From Nostoc sp. S4 (GTDB taxonomy: Bacteria > Cyanobacteriota > Cyanobacteriia > Cyanobacteriales > Nostocaceae), in NCBI GenBank assembly GCA_029379225.1, contig JAQYWR010000004.1, forward strand, positions 124,001 through 188,000: a DNA stretch of 64,000 nucleotides. The letters are read 5' to 3'. Both the position numbers and the translations under genes were made by a program. This document shows, piece by piece, positions 17,422 to 26,926 of the stretch (positions are counted from its first letter, which is position 1; each line of letters begins with the position of its first letter). The notes beneath the pieces were generated by a model that saw only the letters and a program-made list of their open reading frames with translations, was not told the origin of the DNA and made no database searches.

Positions 17422-17613
17422 TTATTGAGGTAGTATTGACTTCTCTTCGTCTAAGGTTGGTGCGGGCACGCCCAAATGCTTTCTTGCATCTTCTTCAGCT
17501 AGCTTTCGGTCTTGCTCGTTATCGAATTGACTCTCATCTAACAAATGAGGGTTTTTTGCCGCTTCATCTCGACTTGGGCGATAGCCGTTTTTCCACTTGT
17601 ACTTCCAGTCCAT
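17422..17613 (-). CDS. Small charged hypothetical protein
   Basis: 63 residues, highly charged, beginning MDWKYKWKNGYRPSRDEAAK and rich in Asp, Glu and Lys. No domain is recognised. It has an ATG, sensible protein-like composition and no overlap with another gene, and its biased use of charged residues argues for a real soluble protein. A frame on the opposite strand is probably a shadow. Confidence 0.5.
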   Translation of the reverse strand: MDWKYKWKNGYRPSRDEAAKNPHLLDESQFDNEQDRKLAEEDARKHLGVPAPTLDEEKSILPQ

Positions 17614-18113
17614 AATTTGAAAGGCAGATATACTGCAATTTTATTTCCTAGCTCTCCATAATAGGTGCTTAATAGAAAATGACACTCTTACTACAGGTTG
17701 AAGAGGCTCATTCGGAGGGTACAAATTTTATAATCGCAATTTTAATAACTATTCTCATCATCGCTGCCAAAAGATTGGTTAAGGCCAGAGGAAGATGCAA
17801 GATGGCAGTATTTGTAAAACGCGATGTTGTTATTGTTCCATTTCGTTTTAATTCACTGGTTGGTGTCGGGACGATAAACAGTGATTAATGAAGAAATATT
17901 CTGTTCGGAAATCTTGTAAGAATTTGACTATTACTGAAGCTTCTTTAGAGGATGTTTTAAAAGTAGAAACCAGTCAAAAATCATGCCACTCGTCTGACCA
18001 TGATTCGGATCGTGGCAATCAATTTCGAGCCATTTCACCCGATTCAAATACTATGACTATCTCTTTTTAAATACCTGTCCTGGGGAATAACTATGGTATT
18101 ATTTATTTTTTAT
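17614..18113. other. Stretch with two doubtful small frames, no supported gene
   Basis: A plus-strand frame (17679-17888) encodes 69 residues with one hydrophobic helix (FIIAILITILIIAAKRLV) and then basic sequence; it may be a remnant of a membrane protein. A second frame (17888-18070) has no recognisable feature. Neither has a convincing ribosome site. Confidence 0.35.
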
Positions 18114-19925
18114 TTATAAACACCCTGCGAGTTCTTTCTTTGCATTATTGGACTCTACCGTGTTTCCTTGATTTTGATAAATATCTATGGCTTTATGAAA
18201 ATCCTCTTTCGCTTCTTTTTTCTCTCCTAGACGACAGTAGTTAACAGCCCGGCCGTGGTAGCTATCAGCATTATTATAAGGATTAATTTTGATAGCTTTG
18301 GTGTAATCGTCTATCGCTCCCTGATAGTCTTTTAGAGCAGAGCGGTTATAACCCCGGCCGTTATAGGCATCAGCATTGTTAGGCTCCAAACTGATACCTC
18401 GGGTGTAATAGTCTATCGCTCCCTGATAGTCTTTTATCTCGCTTTTATCACTTCCCATTCTAAATAATTCCTCAGCCATCATCGAAGACTCTCTAGAAGA
18501 GATGGATGGACTATGTAATAACTCTAATGCTTTTGATATAAAAGAGATTATTAGAACAACAGCAAAAACAGCAAAAATACTCCCGCCAACCAATAGGCGC
18601 AATTTTTTGATCGAGTTCACAATAATTACTTTAGAATCTTCACCTTCTTCCTGGATTAGGGGTAGATTTACATTCGTTTGTCGAACAACTTTTTCTTCAA
18701 TTTGTGCTACTTCTTCATTCTTAAGTTCCAAAACCTGCTGATATCGATTTAATTCTTTACGAATCTCCTCACCAAACGGGTATCCATGCTGAATTTCTTG
18801 AGTTAACACTTGCTCATACTCTTGTAGATGCTGCTTGTAGACTGCAATTCGTGCAGTCACCCGCGCCTCAATTTGCATTGTATCCTCATTCCTCAGCCCC
18901 AAAATTTGCTGAAGATTCTGTCTTAGTGAATCAAGATCGTCTACGCTGACGGCTATTGTCTGCTGGAGTGCCTCAGTGAAGTCTCTTTCGTATCGCTGTA
19001 ATTTTTCTCTAAATTCCTGACGAGAAGTTGCTAACATTTCATCTTCAATTGCAGTTGCTTCTACCTCAGATAGTTGCAAACGATTTCTCAGTGCATCTAA
19101 AGTCTTGCGACCCACAAAAGTAACATCTCCACGATTATTATATCGCGCCACTTCTTTGCGATACTTCTGTTTGGGATCGCCTTGGGGAACTTTTGTAAGT
19201 CGAATCTTAAAGCCTTCTCTACTTGTGTAGATTTCTGGCTTCATCGTCGGCTGTATTTCTCTAACTTTCCGGCTGGCATACTCATGCAACTCGTCAATGG
19301 AGATAACACCATCTTCATCTAAGTCTGCCGCACCAGTTGTAATTCCCTCTATCAAATAACGGGTATAAATTGAGAGGTCTGATCCCTGTTGCTCAAAGGA
19401 ATATTGAGTTGAACTGGATGAAGTGAGAACAGCTCGCCCTTCTCCTCCTAATTGCTCACGGATATCTACAGTACCATCGTCCTTGGCTGATAAACCCTCA
19501 GCAAAAGCACCACTAAAGCAACTATCCAAAATGACAACTTGCCGCTTAGAACGGCTGCGGCTCATGCTTTCATGGACAACACTGGCTGCTACTGCTGATG
19601 AGCGAATTAAATCTCCTCTGGGAGTTTTGCGTGTGGTACGGGTTGCTAAGAAAAGCCTACCAGTGTCATCTTTAATGCCATGACCGGAGAAAAAGAGAAC
19701 TAACAGATCGTCTTTTTGACGATGGGCAAATAGATTTTCTATAGCTTCTTCCATATCTTGGCGCTGGGGATTTTTTAGCACCATAATATCTGTCTCAGTA
19801 AAGCCGCCCATTTCTGGGTGTAACAGCACTTGCTGTATTGCTTCAACATCTTTGACAGCACCAGGTAGCGGGTTTAACCCAGGCTCATATTCACTCACCC
19901 CAATTAATAATGCTACTTTCACCAT
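18114..19925 (-). CDS. Caspase-like (C14) protease with coiled-coil, membrane helix and TPR repeats
   Basis: 603 residues. The caspase domain (about 1-245) carries the catalytic dyad His82 (LLVLFFSGHG) and Cys136 (VVILDSCFSGAF). Within it is a calcium-loop-like DLDEDGVISIDEL (201-213). A long helical, charged region (about 255-430) follows, then one transmembrane helix (LLVGGSIFAVFAVVLIISFI, near 446-465) and three TPR units at the C-terminus (KDYQGAIDYYTRGISLEPNNADAY and similar). It begins 10 bp after the small protein encoded at 19936-20325, so the two form an operon. Bacterial caspases of this kind are linked to regulated death and immunity in family literature. Substrate and trigger are unknown; the TPR part could recruit a partner. 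Confidence 0.9.
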   Translation of the reverse strand: MVKVALLIGVSEYEPGLNPLPGAVKDVEAIQQVLLHPEMGGFTETDIMVLKNPQRQDMEEAIENLFAHRQKDDLLVLFFSGHGIKDDTGRLFLATRTTRKTPRGDLIRSSAVAASVVHESMSRSRSKRQVVILDSCFSGAFAEGLSAKDDGTVDIREQLGGEGRAVLTSSSSTQYSFEQQGSDLSIYTRYLIEGITTGAADLDEDGVISIDELHEYASRKVREIQPTMKPEIYTSREGFKIRLTKVPQGDPKQKYRKEVARYNNRGDVTFVGRKTLDALRNRLQLSEVEATAIEDEMLATSRQEFREKLQRYERDFTEALQQTIAVSVDDLDSLRQNLQQILGLRNEDTMQIEARVTARIAVYKQHLQEYEQVLTQEIQHGYPFGEEIRKELNRYQQVLELKNEEVAQIEEKVVRQTNVNLPLIQEEGEDSKVIIVNSIKKLRLLVGGSIFAVFAVVLIISFISKALELLHSPSISSRESSMMAEELFRMGSDKSEIKDYQGAIDYYTRGISLEPNNADAYNGRGYNRSALKDYQGAIDDYTKAIKINPYNNADSYHGRAVNYCRLGEKKEAKEDFHKAIDIYQNQGNTVESNNAKKELAGCL

Positions 19926-19935
19926 TTGAAATACT

Positions 19936-20325
19936 CTACCCTGCTACAAACTTCTGTGCTGCCTCAATTGCTGTTTCTAACTCTTGCCGACTGCTGGCTT
20001 TGACTTTCAATTTCTTGCCATTGGCCTCAATTTCTAGTTCGATAGTTTTGTTACCAAGGCGATCGCCTAAAAATCCCATCAGTGATTTAATATTTTTGCC
20101 ATTCACCTGCGCTGTTAGCCAACCCACAGCCAGCCCTGTGAGTGACTTGCTTCCTGCTGGTACTTCTGCTGGACGCAAAAGACTAGCGTCTTCTACTTCA
20201 TCCAGTTCCAGCATTTGTTGCAATAGTATCTGCGTTTGTGTTTGCAGTTCATCGTCATCCAAATCAGGCTCTTGGAGGGCGATAATAATCTGGACATTGG
20301 ATGTACTCGCCATTCTTAACCTCAA
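19936..20325 (-). CDS. Small effector-associated protein (EACC1-like) paired with the caspase
   Basis: 129 residues (118-128 if a later Met is used). The predicted pattern is beta-alpha-beta (NVQIIIALQEPDLDDDELQTQTQILLQQM) followed by EVPAGSKSLTGLAVGWLTAQV, a short helix with GFLGDRLGN and two beta strands (IELEIEANGKKLKVKAS) with a final helix. This layout resembles the effector-associated constant component described next to caspase and trypsin effectors in predicted bacterial conflict systems. It is the first gene of a two-gene unit. The name rests on remembered family features and would need a profile search. Confidence 0.65.
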   Translation of the reverse strand: MRLRMASTSNVQIIIALQEPDLDDDELQTQTQILLQQMLELDEVEDASLLRPAEVPAGSKSLTGLAVGWLTAQVNGKNIKSLMGFLGDRLGNKTIELEIEANGKKLKVKASSRQELETAIEAAQKFVAG

Positions 20326-20964
20326 ACTTTGGTTAATAGTTAAATTCTTACGAGTATCTTATACAAGCTAGCTAATAACAATTCCGGTCTGCATTGTCGC
20401 GAATACAAAATTTGCCAAGATGCATAGCGTGGTATGAATATGAAGAGTACTGGAAAGTAAAAATAGATACTATTATTTACCACACCAAGCTAGGCTTGAT
20501 TTTTATTTACTTTATTAATTTAACAATACTACAGCGAACGCTCCAAATATTCTTTGAAGTCTACTGAGCAATAAAGTTTATTTACTTTATATCTAGCTCT
20601 CACTTTGACAAGAAATTAAATTAATAGTTAAATTTATCAGTCTCAATTTACAGAATAAGTTAAATAAAATTTAAAAAAATCTAAACTCTATCACAATAAA
20701 TAGGTGCAAAAATATTATTTTTTATTCTAAGAGTTTTGCCATTACATAACTTATTTAAGTAGAAGTTTTTAGTTAGATATCATTCTTGAATAATACCTCT
20801 CTAGATAGAATTAAAACAGCTAATTATTTAGTAAAATTCAATCTTTAGAGTTACACAATTAAAACTAAAAACGTTAATACTGAAAGTTAACGTTAAACAG
20901 CTGAAAACCAGATTGTACTCACAAGTTATACTTTAGGAAATCAAACATAAATAAAGTACAGCAA
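20326..20964. other. AT-rich intergenic region with no gene seen
   Basis: About 640 bp, very AT-rich, between the divergent caspase operon and the PPOX-fold gene. No frame or RNA gene is supported. It presumably holds the promoters of both neighbours. Confidence 0.6.
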
Positions 20965-21405
20965 ATGACAACTTCTACAGACCGCCAACAAGAAATTCAA
21001 AAGTTGCATGAACTAATCAAAGATATTGATTATGGTATGTTCACCACAGTCGATGAGGATGGAAGTGTGCATAGTTATCCGATGTCAAAGAGTGGTGAGA
21101 TTAATGATGCCACACTTTGGTTCTTTACCTATGATAATTCCTATAAGGTTACTGAAGTTGAACATCATTCGCAAGTCAACGTCAGTTTTGTGTCACCTGA
21201 CCAACAGTGCTTTGTTTCTATTTCAGGTAAATCGCAACTTGTCAAAGACCGTAATAAGATGCAAGAACTATGGAAACCAGAACTTCAAACTTGGTTTCCT
21301 AAAGGACTAAATGAAACCAATATTGCTTTGCTCAATGTTAATATTGAGCAGGTTAATTATTGGGATAGTGTATCGAGTTTTCAGCCGCAAACAATTAGTT
21401 TTTGA
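20965..21405 (+). CDS. Pyridoxamine 5'-phosphate oxidase-fold protein (general stress protein 26 type)
   Basis: 146 residues with the split-barrel flavin-binding fold. KDIDYGMFTTVDEDGSVHSYPMSK at the N-terminus, LWFFTYDNSYKVTEV and QVNVSFVSPDQQCFVSISGKSQLVKD are typical of the family. The end LLNVNIEQVNYWDS fits too. Members bind FMN, heme or F420; the ligand cannot be told here. True PNPOx activity is unlikely because the protein is short and lacks the C-terminal dimer extension. Confidence 0.87.
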   Translation: MTTSTDRQQEIQKLHELIKDIDYGMFTTVDEDGSVHSYPMSKSGEINDATLWFFTYDNSYKVTEVEHHSQVNVSFVSPDQQCFVSISGKSQLVKDRNKMQELWKPELQTWFPKGLNETNIALLNVNIEQVNYWDSVSSFQPQTISF

Positions 21406-21658
21406 TACCATCAAGTCTCGAATATGACTTATTAAGTTGTATCTAATTTTAAAGCTTATTTGTGGTTTATCATTTATTAATAGTTAGTAAAAAATAGCTA
21501 ACAGAAATTCCACAAATAAGCATGAAAAGGCTTTCAACCCTACCTCAACTCATTTTTTAAGCTAAGTAGATAGCTTACTAGTGCGATAAGACTATAATAT
21601 TGAATTATAAATTTATCAATTTTTAAAATAATAAAAATATTAATTCATTTTTCTATTA

Positions 21659-21754
21659 TAGCAGGAGGCAGGAGACAAAAGGCAGGAGGTAAAAACTCTA
21701 CTATTCCTGAGATTCACGCTTGTCATTATGTCCTAATCTACCTGGCAACTGCTA
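21659..21754. mobile_element. MITE-like element, TAGCAGG family, copy A
   Basis: 96 bp with terminal inverted repeats TAGCA / TGCTA flanked by TA on both sides. It is similar along its length to the element at 31368-31461 (shared GGCAGGAGGTAAAA, CTATTCCT and ATGTCCTAA blocks). TA duplication suggests mobilisation by an IS630/Tc1-type transposase (inference). Confidence 0.75.
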
Positions 21755-21826
21755 TACATGAATTCAGTCTTACCACGTTACTAAACTTTTCATCTACTTA
21801 CTTAAATTACAAATTAGTTATAATTT

Positions 21827-22030
21827 ATGCCTTATCAAAAAATTGAAGATCTACCAGATTCAGTAAAAGATAACTTACCCAAGCACGCCCAAGAAATTTT
21901 TCGGGCTGCTTTTAATAGCGCTCGAGAAGAGTATGGTGAAGAAGAACGTGCTTTTCGTGTTGCTTGGAGTGCAGTGAAGCGCGATTACGAAAAAGGCGAT
22001 GATGGACATTGGCACAAAAAGCCCGAATAG
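21827..22030 (+). CDS. ChaB-family protein
   Basis: 67 residues. The text LPDSVKDNLPKHAQEIFRAAFNSAREEYGEEERAFRVAWSAVKRDYEK covers the whole ChaB domain (family typically 60-80 residues). E. coli ChaB was named as a regulator of the ChaA cation antiporter; in cyanobacteria the role is not known. It is a stand-alone gene, converging on the Uma2 gene. Confidence 0.9.
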   Translation: MPYQKIEDLPDSVKDNLPKHAQEIFRAAFNSAREEYGEEERAFRVAWSAVKRDYEKGDDGHWHKKPE

Positions 22031-22056
22031 TTTGAGCAGTTAATCCTCGTCAAAAA

Positions 22057-22866
22057 CTAGTCTATATCTGGTTCAAAGCCAAGCGATCGCAATTGTGCGA
22101 GCAATTTCTCAGCGCGTTGCTTTTCTTGTTCGGCGCGTTGCTTTTCTTGTTCGGCGCGTTGCTTTTCTTGTTCGGCGCGTTGTGTTTCTTGTTCGGCGCG
22201 TTGTGTTTCTTGTTCAGTAGAAGTCAATACCCAGCAACCTGTCCAATCATACCAGCGTAACCAAGGCTGTTCGACATCTTGATAGCGTCCTTGCCATACA
22301 CCTAAGCCTAATTCTAATTCTGGTATCCAAAAGCGTGAATCTAAAAGTGCAACTTCAGTATAACGACCGCCGTTTAACTTAAACACTCTTAACTGATATT
22401 TATAGCGATCGAATACTACATAATAAGGAATGCGAAGAATCTGCTCATACACTTCCCATTTTCCTGGTGGTTGCTCGATATCCCGCAATGTCTGTCCTAA
22501 GTCTTCTTTTTCAGTACCGGGGGATAGTAACTCGACCACAATAAAAGGATGAACTCCTTCTTGCCAAATTACATAACTTAGGCGTAAATCGCGTTGTTCG
22601 TAAAGACGGGAAACACCCAAAACAGCAAACCAATCTGGTCGTTTATACCACAGTGGATGGCGCGGGTCATAATAAAGATTTAAGTCGCTAGCAACAAATA
22701 TCTCGTCACTGGGGTAATTTAGCGGACGAAACGTTTCGTCTAACAGACGAGGTTGCAAGATATGAAACTGATCGGGCAAACCAGGCTCCTCAGGGTCTTC
22801 ACTAGGAAGATCGTACATGGTTGGCAACACATCTTTTGGGGATCGTGGCGGGTCAGTTTGATACAT
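22057..22866 (-). CDS. Uma2-family (DUF820) endonuclease-like protein with heptad-repeat tail
   Basis: 269 residues. The N-terminal two thirds have the PD-(D/E)XK-like fold: PSDEIFVASDLNLYYDPRHP, RPDWFAVLGVSR, HPFIVVELLSPGTEKEDLG and ILRIPYYVVFDRYKYQLRVFKLN. The Asp and Glu-x-Leu positions expected for metal binding are present. The C-terminus is a coiled coil of five RAEQEKQ/RAEQETQ heptads encoded by a 21-bp tandem repeat, then a short tail. Uma2 genes are highly repeated in cyanobacteria and of unknown role. Confidence 0.88.
   Translation of the reverse strand: MYQTDPPRSPKDVLPTMYDLPSEDPEEPGLPDQFHILQPRLLDETFRPLNYPSDEIFVASDLNLYYDPRHPLWYKRPDWFAVLGVSRLYEQRDLRLSYVIWQEGVHPFIVVELLSPGTEKEDLGQTLRDIEQPPGKWEVYEQILRIPYYVVFDRYKYQLRVFKLNGGRYTEVALLDSRFWIPELELGLGVWQGRYQDVEQPWLRWYDWTGCWVLTSTEQETQRAEQETQRAEQEKQRAEQEKQRAEQEKQRAEKLLAQLRSLGFEPDID
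22112..22216. repeat. 21-bp tandem repeat encoding RAEQEKQ heptads
   Basis: Five near-identical 21-bp units (GGCGCGTTGCTTTTCTTGTTC on the plus strand) inside the Uma2 gene. Each unit adds one heptad to the coiled-coil tail, so copy number could vary between strains without breaking the frame. Confidence 0.85.
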
Positions 22867-22963
22867 CTTAAAGCAGTTGCGATCGTGACACTCTCTAGCT
22901 ATATTATGATTTAAGAAAAATTTTTGCGATCGCTATTCCAACAACAACAGTCTTAGTAATACA

Positions 22964-23178
22964 TTGGGCATGGGATATACAGGGAGTGTAGGAGGTGTGG
23001 GAGGATGGGGAAGAAATGCAGGTGTGGGAGGAAAAGGAGGTGTGGGAGGTGTGGGAGGATGGGGAAGAAATTCTTGCTCCCCTCTCTCCCCACACTTCCC
23101 TATCTCCCCACACTCTTCACACTCCCCTCTCTCCCCACACTTCCCTATCTCCCCACACTCCCCATCTCCTCATCTCTC
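22964..23178. repeat. Low-complexity GTGGGAGG / CTCCCCACAC tract after ftsI
   Basis: Tandem GTGTGGGAGGATGGGG-type repeats face CTCCCCACACTTCC-type repeats; together they can form a strong hairpin between two genes. Related to 11701-11850. Three long plus-strand frames across it are composition artefacts. Confidence 0.65.
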
Positions 23179-25041
23179 TCATTTCCCTGCTTCCATCGCC
23201 TTACTTGGCGGAATCTCTTCTAGAGGAATCAGTGCTTCGATTACGGACTTGACAATTGGGGCGGCGACAGTAGAACCATAGGCACTTTCTCCTTTTGGCT
23301 CATCCACCACTGCAAAAACTACATAGCGAGGAGATTCTACTGGCAAAATAGCCACGAAGCTGGTCATTCTAGCACCCTTAATATAGCCGCCAGAGGGACT
23401 AGCTTTTTGAGCTGTACCAGTTTTACCAGCAATGCGATATCCCGGAATTTGTGCCGCCTTTCCACTGCCTTGAGTAACAACAGTTTCCATCATTTCCACT
23501 ACCTTTTGAGTTGTTGCGGTTGAGAAAATTTGGCGTGGTACGGTGCGAGTGGGAGAATCATGCATCTGCCCTTTGCTATCAATCAGACCTCGAACTACAT
23601 GAGGTGTGACCAACTTACCACCGTTGGCTAAAGCACCGTGCATTTGCACCAACTGTATGGGTGTCATGGAAAAGCCTTGCCCAAAGGAAGTAGTAGCTGG
23701 TTCAATTGGGGAAGCGATAAATTCTTCTTGACTTTTGAGCCGACCGCCAACTTCAAAGGGTAAATCTGTATCAACCTTTTGTCCTAGACCCAAGCGTTCT
23801 AGCCAGTTGTAATAGATTGCAGGCTTTAAGCGTTGGATAATTTGCACCATACCAATGTTGCTGGAATATTGCAGGATTTGAGCGATGCTGATTCGCCCAT
23901 TGGCATTATTCATCGCATTTTTGATGGTGTAATTAGCTACATGAATAGAACCGGAGTCATTAAACATATCATCTGCTTTAATGACGCCATTTTCCAAAGC
24001 GATCGCCACATTCAAAGGCTTGAAAGTCGATCCCGGTTCATAAAGATCTGCCACCGTCCAGTTTTTAAACAGTGAAATATTAGCTTTGGCGTATTCATTC
24101 GGATTATAAGTGGGCTGAGAAACTAAGGCAAGTAACGAACCATCCAATGCGTCCATAACAATTACCGCCCCACGTTTAGCCTTAAACTCGTCCATTTTTT
24201 GTTTAAGAGCAGTGCGGGCAATTCGTTGCAAACGGCTATCGATAGTCAGTTGCAATCGCAAATCATCAAAATGTAAAAAACCTTCGGGGGCACGGTCTGG
24301 CATTATCGCACCGTTACCAGCTCGACTCAGCCGCACCGTTTGCACGGAACGTTCTAGCAACTTTTCTTGAGAATATTCCACACCCGCCTGACCGCGACGG
24401 TCAATATTCACGTAGCCCAGCACATCAGCAACCAAATCATCTGACGGGTAAAATCGCGAGTATTTTTGAATTAACTCCAAACCATTTAAACGCAAAGAAG
24501 TGATGCGATCGATAATTTCTTCTGGTATCGCTGGGGCAAGTACAATCCCGCTTTTTTTGCTTTCAAAAGTCTTCACCAAATCAGCAGTATCTTTCCCCAA
24601 TATTGGAGAAAGTTCTGCTGCTATCTCTTCATTAGACTTATCAAACAGCTTAGGATGAGCGTACAAAGTATATACAGGACGGTCAATCGCCAACAGATTA
24701 TTATTCCGGTCTATCACAGGACGACGGGGCATAAAAGGTCGCAAATTCACCATTTGCTGATTTCGTGCTTGTTCTGTTAACTTTGCTCCCCTGATAATTT
24801 GCAGGTTGTATAAGTTAATACTCAATCCCAACCCTGCGATCATTAGTGCGCTCCAGACAAGAAAAAGTCGGGACTTAGTGCTAGATGTTTGCCGTTGGAT
24901 ATTAGAGGTTAATTTCCCCAAAAACCCTGTTTTAGAGCGTTTCTGTGGCCTTGTGAATGCTGGATTACGAAACTTAGCGAATTTTGTTTTGCTTGGTGAC
25001 TTTCGCATTGGGTTTGTCCTTTGTTTTTTGTCCTTTGTCAC
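23179..25041 (-). CDS. ftsI: Peptidoglycan D,D-transpeptidase FtsI (class B penicillin-binding protein)
   Basis: Up to 620 residues. A membrane anchor (about 59-80, LFLVWSALMIAGLGLSINLY) is followed by a PBP dimerisation domain and the transpeptidase domain with all three catalytic motifs: STFK (338-341, nucleophile Ser338), SSN (393-395) and KTG (540-542). It cross-links septal peptidoglycan. The first in-frame start is a GTG inside a heptanucleotide repeat; Met12 (25008-25006) is a better candidate because the preceding codons are just repeat sequence. An FtsL-like small membrane protein gene lies immediately upstream, the classical division-gene order. Confidence 0.93.
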   Translation of the reverse strand: MTKDKKQRTNPMRKSPSKTKFAKFRNPAFTRPQKRSKTGFLGKLTSNIQRQTSSTKSRLFLVWSALMIAGLGLSINLYNLQIIRGAKLTEQARNQQMVNLRPFMPRRPVIDRNNNLLAIDRPVYTLYAHPKLFDKSNEEIAAELSPILGKDTADLVKTFESKKSGIVLAPAIPEEIIDRITSLRLNGLELIQKYSRFYPSDDLVADVLGYVNIDRRGQAGVEYSQEKLLERSVQTVRLSRAGNGAIMPDRAPEGFLHFDDLRLQLTIDSRLQRIARTALKQKMDEFKAKRGAVIVMDALDGSLLALVSQPTYNPNEYAKANISLFKNWTVADLYEPGSTFKPLNVAIALENGVIKADDMFNDSGSIHVANYTIKNAMNNANGRISIAQILQYSSNIGMVQIIQRLKPAIYYNWLERLGLGQKVDTDLPFEVGGRLKSQEEFIASPIEPATTSFGQGFSMTPIQLVQMHGALANGGKLVTPHVVRGLIDSKGQMHDSPTRTVPRQIFSTATTQKVVEMMETVVTQGSGKAAQIPGYRIAGKTGTAQKASPSGGYIKGARMTSFVAILPVESPRYVVFAVVDEPKGESAYGSTVAAPIVKSVIEALIPLEEIPPSKAMEAGK

Positions 25042-25095
25042 TTATCCTTTGTCATTTGCAAAGGACAAATGACTAATAACCAATGACCAATACTT
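25015..25095. repeat. Heptanucleotide tandem repeat overlapping the ftsI start region
   Basis: Units of the TTTGTCC / TTTGTCA type run from inside the first codons of the longest ftsI frame into the upstream spacer, then switch to AATGACC-type units. This is STRR-type sequence. Confidence 0.7.
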
Positions 25096-25165
25096 CGTCG
25101 GCTTCTCTAACAGACGCACTCGCGTTCGCTCAGTACAAGTGACCAACGACAAATGACTATTAACC

Positions 25166-25858
25166 TTAATATCCCAGCGGCGAGAGTGTTTGTTGCTCAG
25201 TATTTGGCTTTGTATTTGATGATGCCGATTTAGAATTAGAAGAAGCTGGAGGTAAGAAAATCATTCCTTCAGGAGTTGGCGATACCAGCCCTGTTGTTGG
25301 CTGTTCTGCTTCCTGTGCCATTTTGTTTGTCAGCGTCGCGTTGGTTGTCGTCAATAGCCGCTCATGACGCTGGAGATTTTGTAGTCTCCGATATGACTGA
25401 CTCCAAAGCTCTTGGGAATATACTGTCCAACCATAAACAGCAAGTGTTGCTGCTACTAACAAGAACGCCAAAACTGACGAAAAACGATGAAAGATGTACA
25501 AACGCACCAACCATAATGGCGTTGCTTCAGAACCAGGCATGATGGGAAGACCAAGAAAACCTACCTCCGAACTTTTGTTGGTTTCATTCGACTGGGGATT
25601 AATTTTTAGCAGTTGTTGTTTGCCCACTTCTTTGGTTGTAGGTATAACTGCCTCCTTTATAGAAGAAACCAATAAATTTTTTGAAGAAGGCTTTTGTTTT
25701 GTAGAGGATACTGGTGCAGCTTGGGGAATAGGTACAGAGGCACTCTGCGCTGCTGACTCCAAACCGACAGAACGTCGTCGCCTCTTTAAGGAAAGGATAG
25801 AATTTCGCGAAAACCAAGTACCCTTTGTAGAAACAGCTGATTTACGAGCAATAACCAT
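25166..25858 (-). CDS. FtsL-like bitopic membrane protein upstream of ftsI
   Basis: 230 residues. A basic, Ser-rich cytoplasmic N-terminal region (about 1-118) precedes one transmembrane helix (SSVLAFLLVAATLAVYGWTVY, about 128-148) and a short coiled coil (YRRLQNLQRHERLLTTTNATLTNKMA, about 154-180), followed by a Pro/Ser-rich tail. The single helix plus coiled coil just upstream of ftsI is how FtsL looks in other bacteria; sequence identity is not clear. A role in the divisome is inferred from this arrangement. Confidence 0.65.
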   Translation of the reverse strand: MVIARKSAVSTKGTWFSRNSILSLKRRRRSVGLESAAQSASVPIPQAAPVSSTKQKPSSKNLLVSSIKEAVIPTTKEVGKQQLLKINPQSNETNKSSEVGFLGLPIMPGSEATPLWLVRLYIFHRFSSVLAFLLVAATLAVYGWTVYSQELWSQSYRRLQNLQRHERLLTTTNATLTNKMAQEAEQPTTGLVSPTPEGMIFLPPASSNSKSASSNTKPNTEQQTLSPLGY

Positions 25859-25938
25859 AAATTTTTTGAGATGTCTAATAGTGTACTTTGAATTAATTGT
25901 TTGTTTTTGGTGAGGTTAGAATCACCTTCTAGACAATA

Positions 25939-26038
25939 AGGGACTGACAAATAAAAAAATATCCCACTGTTCGCAGTCAATGGTCAATAGCCATCAGTCA
26001 TCAACTTCAAACGAGATAATTTATTTGTAGGAGTTCTT
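25939..26038. mobile_element. MITE-like element, GGGACT family, copy 1
   Basis: 100 bp between TA dinucleotides. Ends AGGGACTGACAAATAAAAAA and ATAATTTATTTGTAGGAGTTCT are imperfect inverted repeats. The interior contains GTCAATGGTCAATAGCC-type sequence. Relatives lie at 27488, 36056 and 42139. Confidence 0.7.
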
Positions 26039-26040
26039 TA

Positions 26041-26647
26041 AACACACATCACAGACTACACCCTTTTAACTGTTCTAATAGCTAGATATTGCAATGTTTG
26101 CAATCAGCGCTCAAAAACTGAATAGCTTGCCATACTTTTAGATATCGCATCTAAAAGTATGGCAATGTGCAGCAGCAAGGTGCAATACTCTATCAAAAAA
26201 TAAAAAACAAGTCAGAGTTAACACAGAACTTTTGAGCAGCTTTTGCCACTCAGAAGTTTGGATTGTCTAAAAAACTAGTATATTTTTATACTTATTTTTA
26301 AGATAAACCTCCCGATTCTAGATTAAAAGGCGATTTTAAACTCCGTATTCGTTACTAGTCATACTCCAATTCATTTTGGGTTGTGAGGACTTACTCCTAA
26401 ATTCTTAAGAATAAAATTTTTTGCTATGATAGCTTGATTGACAAGAAAATTTAATACTTGCGATTTTGCTACTCAGTTAAGAGAAACTAATCAAACGACT
26501 GGATGACATCTAATTTGATAAAGAATACCCCAAAAGGTTGTTTTTTTTAAGTATGTAATCTTACACCATTAAAAAAAAAGCGATAAATACGGTATCGTAT
26601 TCAACAGGCAAAAAATTTTTCTAGCCACAATTGGTGAAAGAGGAGTT
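26041..26647. other. Intergenic region with no gene seen
   Basis: About 600 bp, AT-rich. A short inverted repeat, CCATACTTTTAGATA / TATCTAAAAGTATGG, occurs around 26131-26163 and could be a terminator-like hairpin or a protein site. The last bases before 26648 hold a ribosome site (AGGAG) for the lipoprotein. Confidence 0.5.
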
Positions 26648-26860
26648 ATGAAAACAAAAATCTTTGGTTTGGCTCTAATGTTAAGTCTGGCTGCAATTCT
26701 CGGAGCCTGTGAAGGTGGTGATAATGGTGGTACTACTACTACTACTCCAGCTGCCACAGGTGAACCAACAGATGCACCACCTACTGGATCTACCCCTACT
26801 ACTACACCGGCGACTCCCGCAGCTACTCCTAGTGCTAGTCCCACTGCTACTCCTAGATAA
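26648..26860 (+). CDS. Small Thr/Pro/Ala-rich lipoprotein
   Basis: 70 residues. A signal peptide (KTKIFGLALMLSLAAILGAC) ends in a lipobox LGAC, so Cys21 would be lipid-modified. The mature part is low complexity: GGDNGG, then Thr runs and repeated ATPS/TPTA motifs. A strong AGGAG site lies 7 bp before the ATG. No domain is recognised; the protein would be tethered in the outer or plasma membrane. Length is similar to small cyanobacterial lipoproteins of unknown function. Confidence 0.75.
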   Translation: MKTKIFGLALMLSLAAILGACEGGDNGGTTTTTPAATGEPTDAPPTGSTPTTTPATPAATPSASPTATPR

Positions 26861-26926
26861 AGCACTCTAAAATTGAGTTGAAATCAGCCCGAAATAACTT
26901 AATTGACATGGAGAAGCACAGACACG

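Noticed and set aside
22964..23281. Three overlapping plus-strand frames
   Set aside because: Same low-complexity cause; the right part overlaps the ftsI 3' end.
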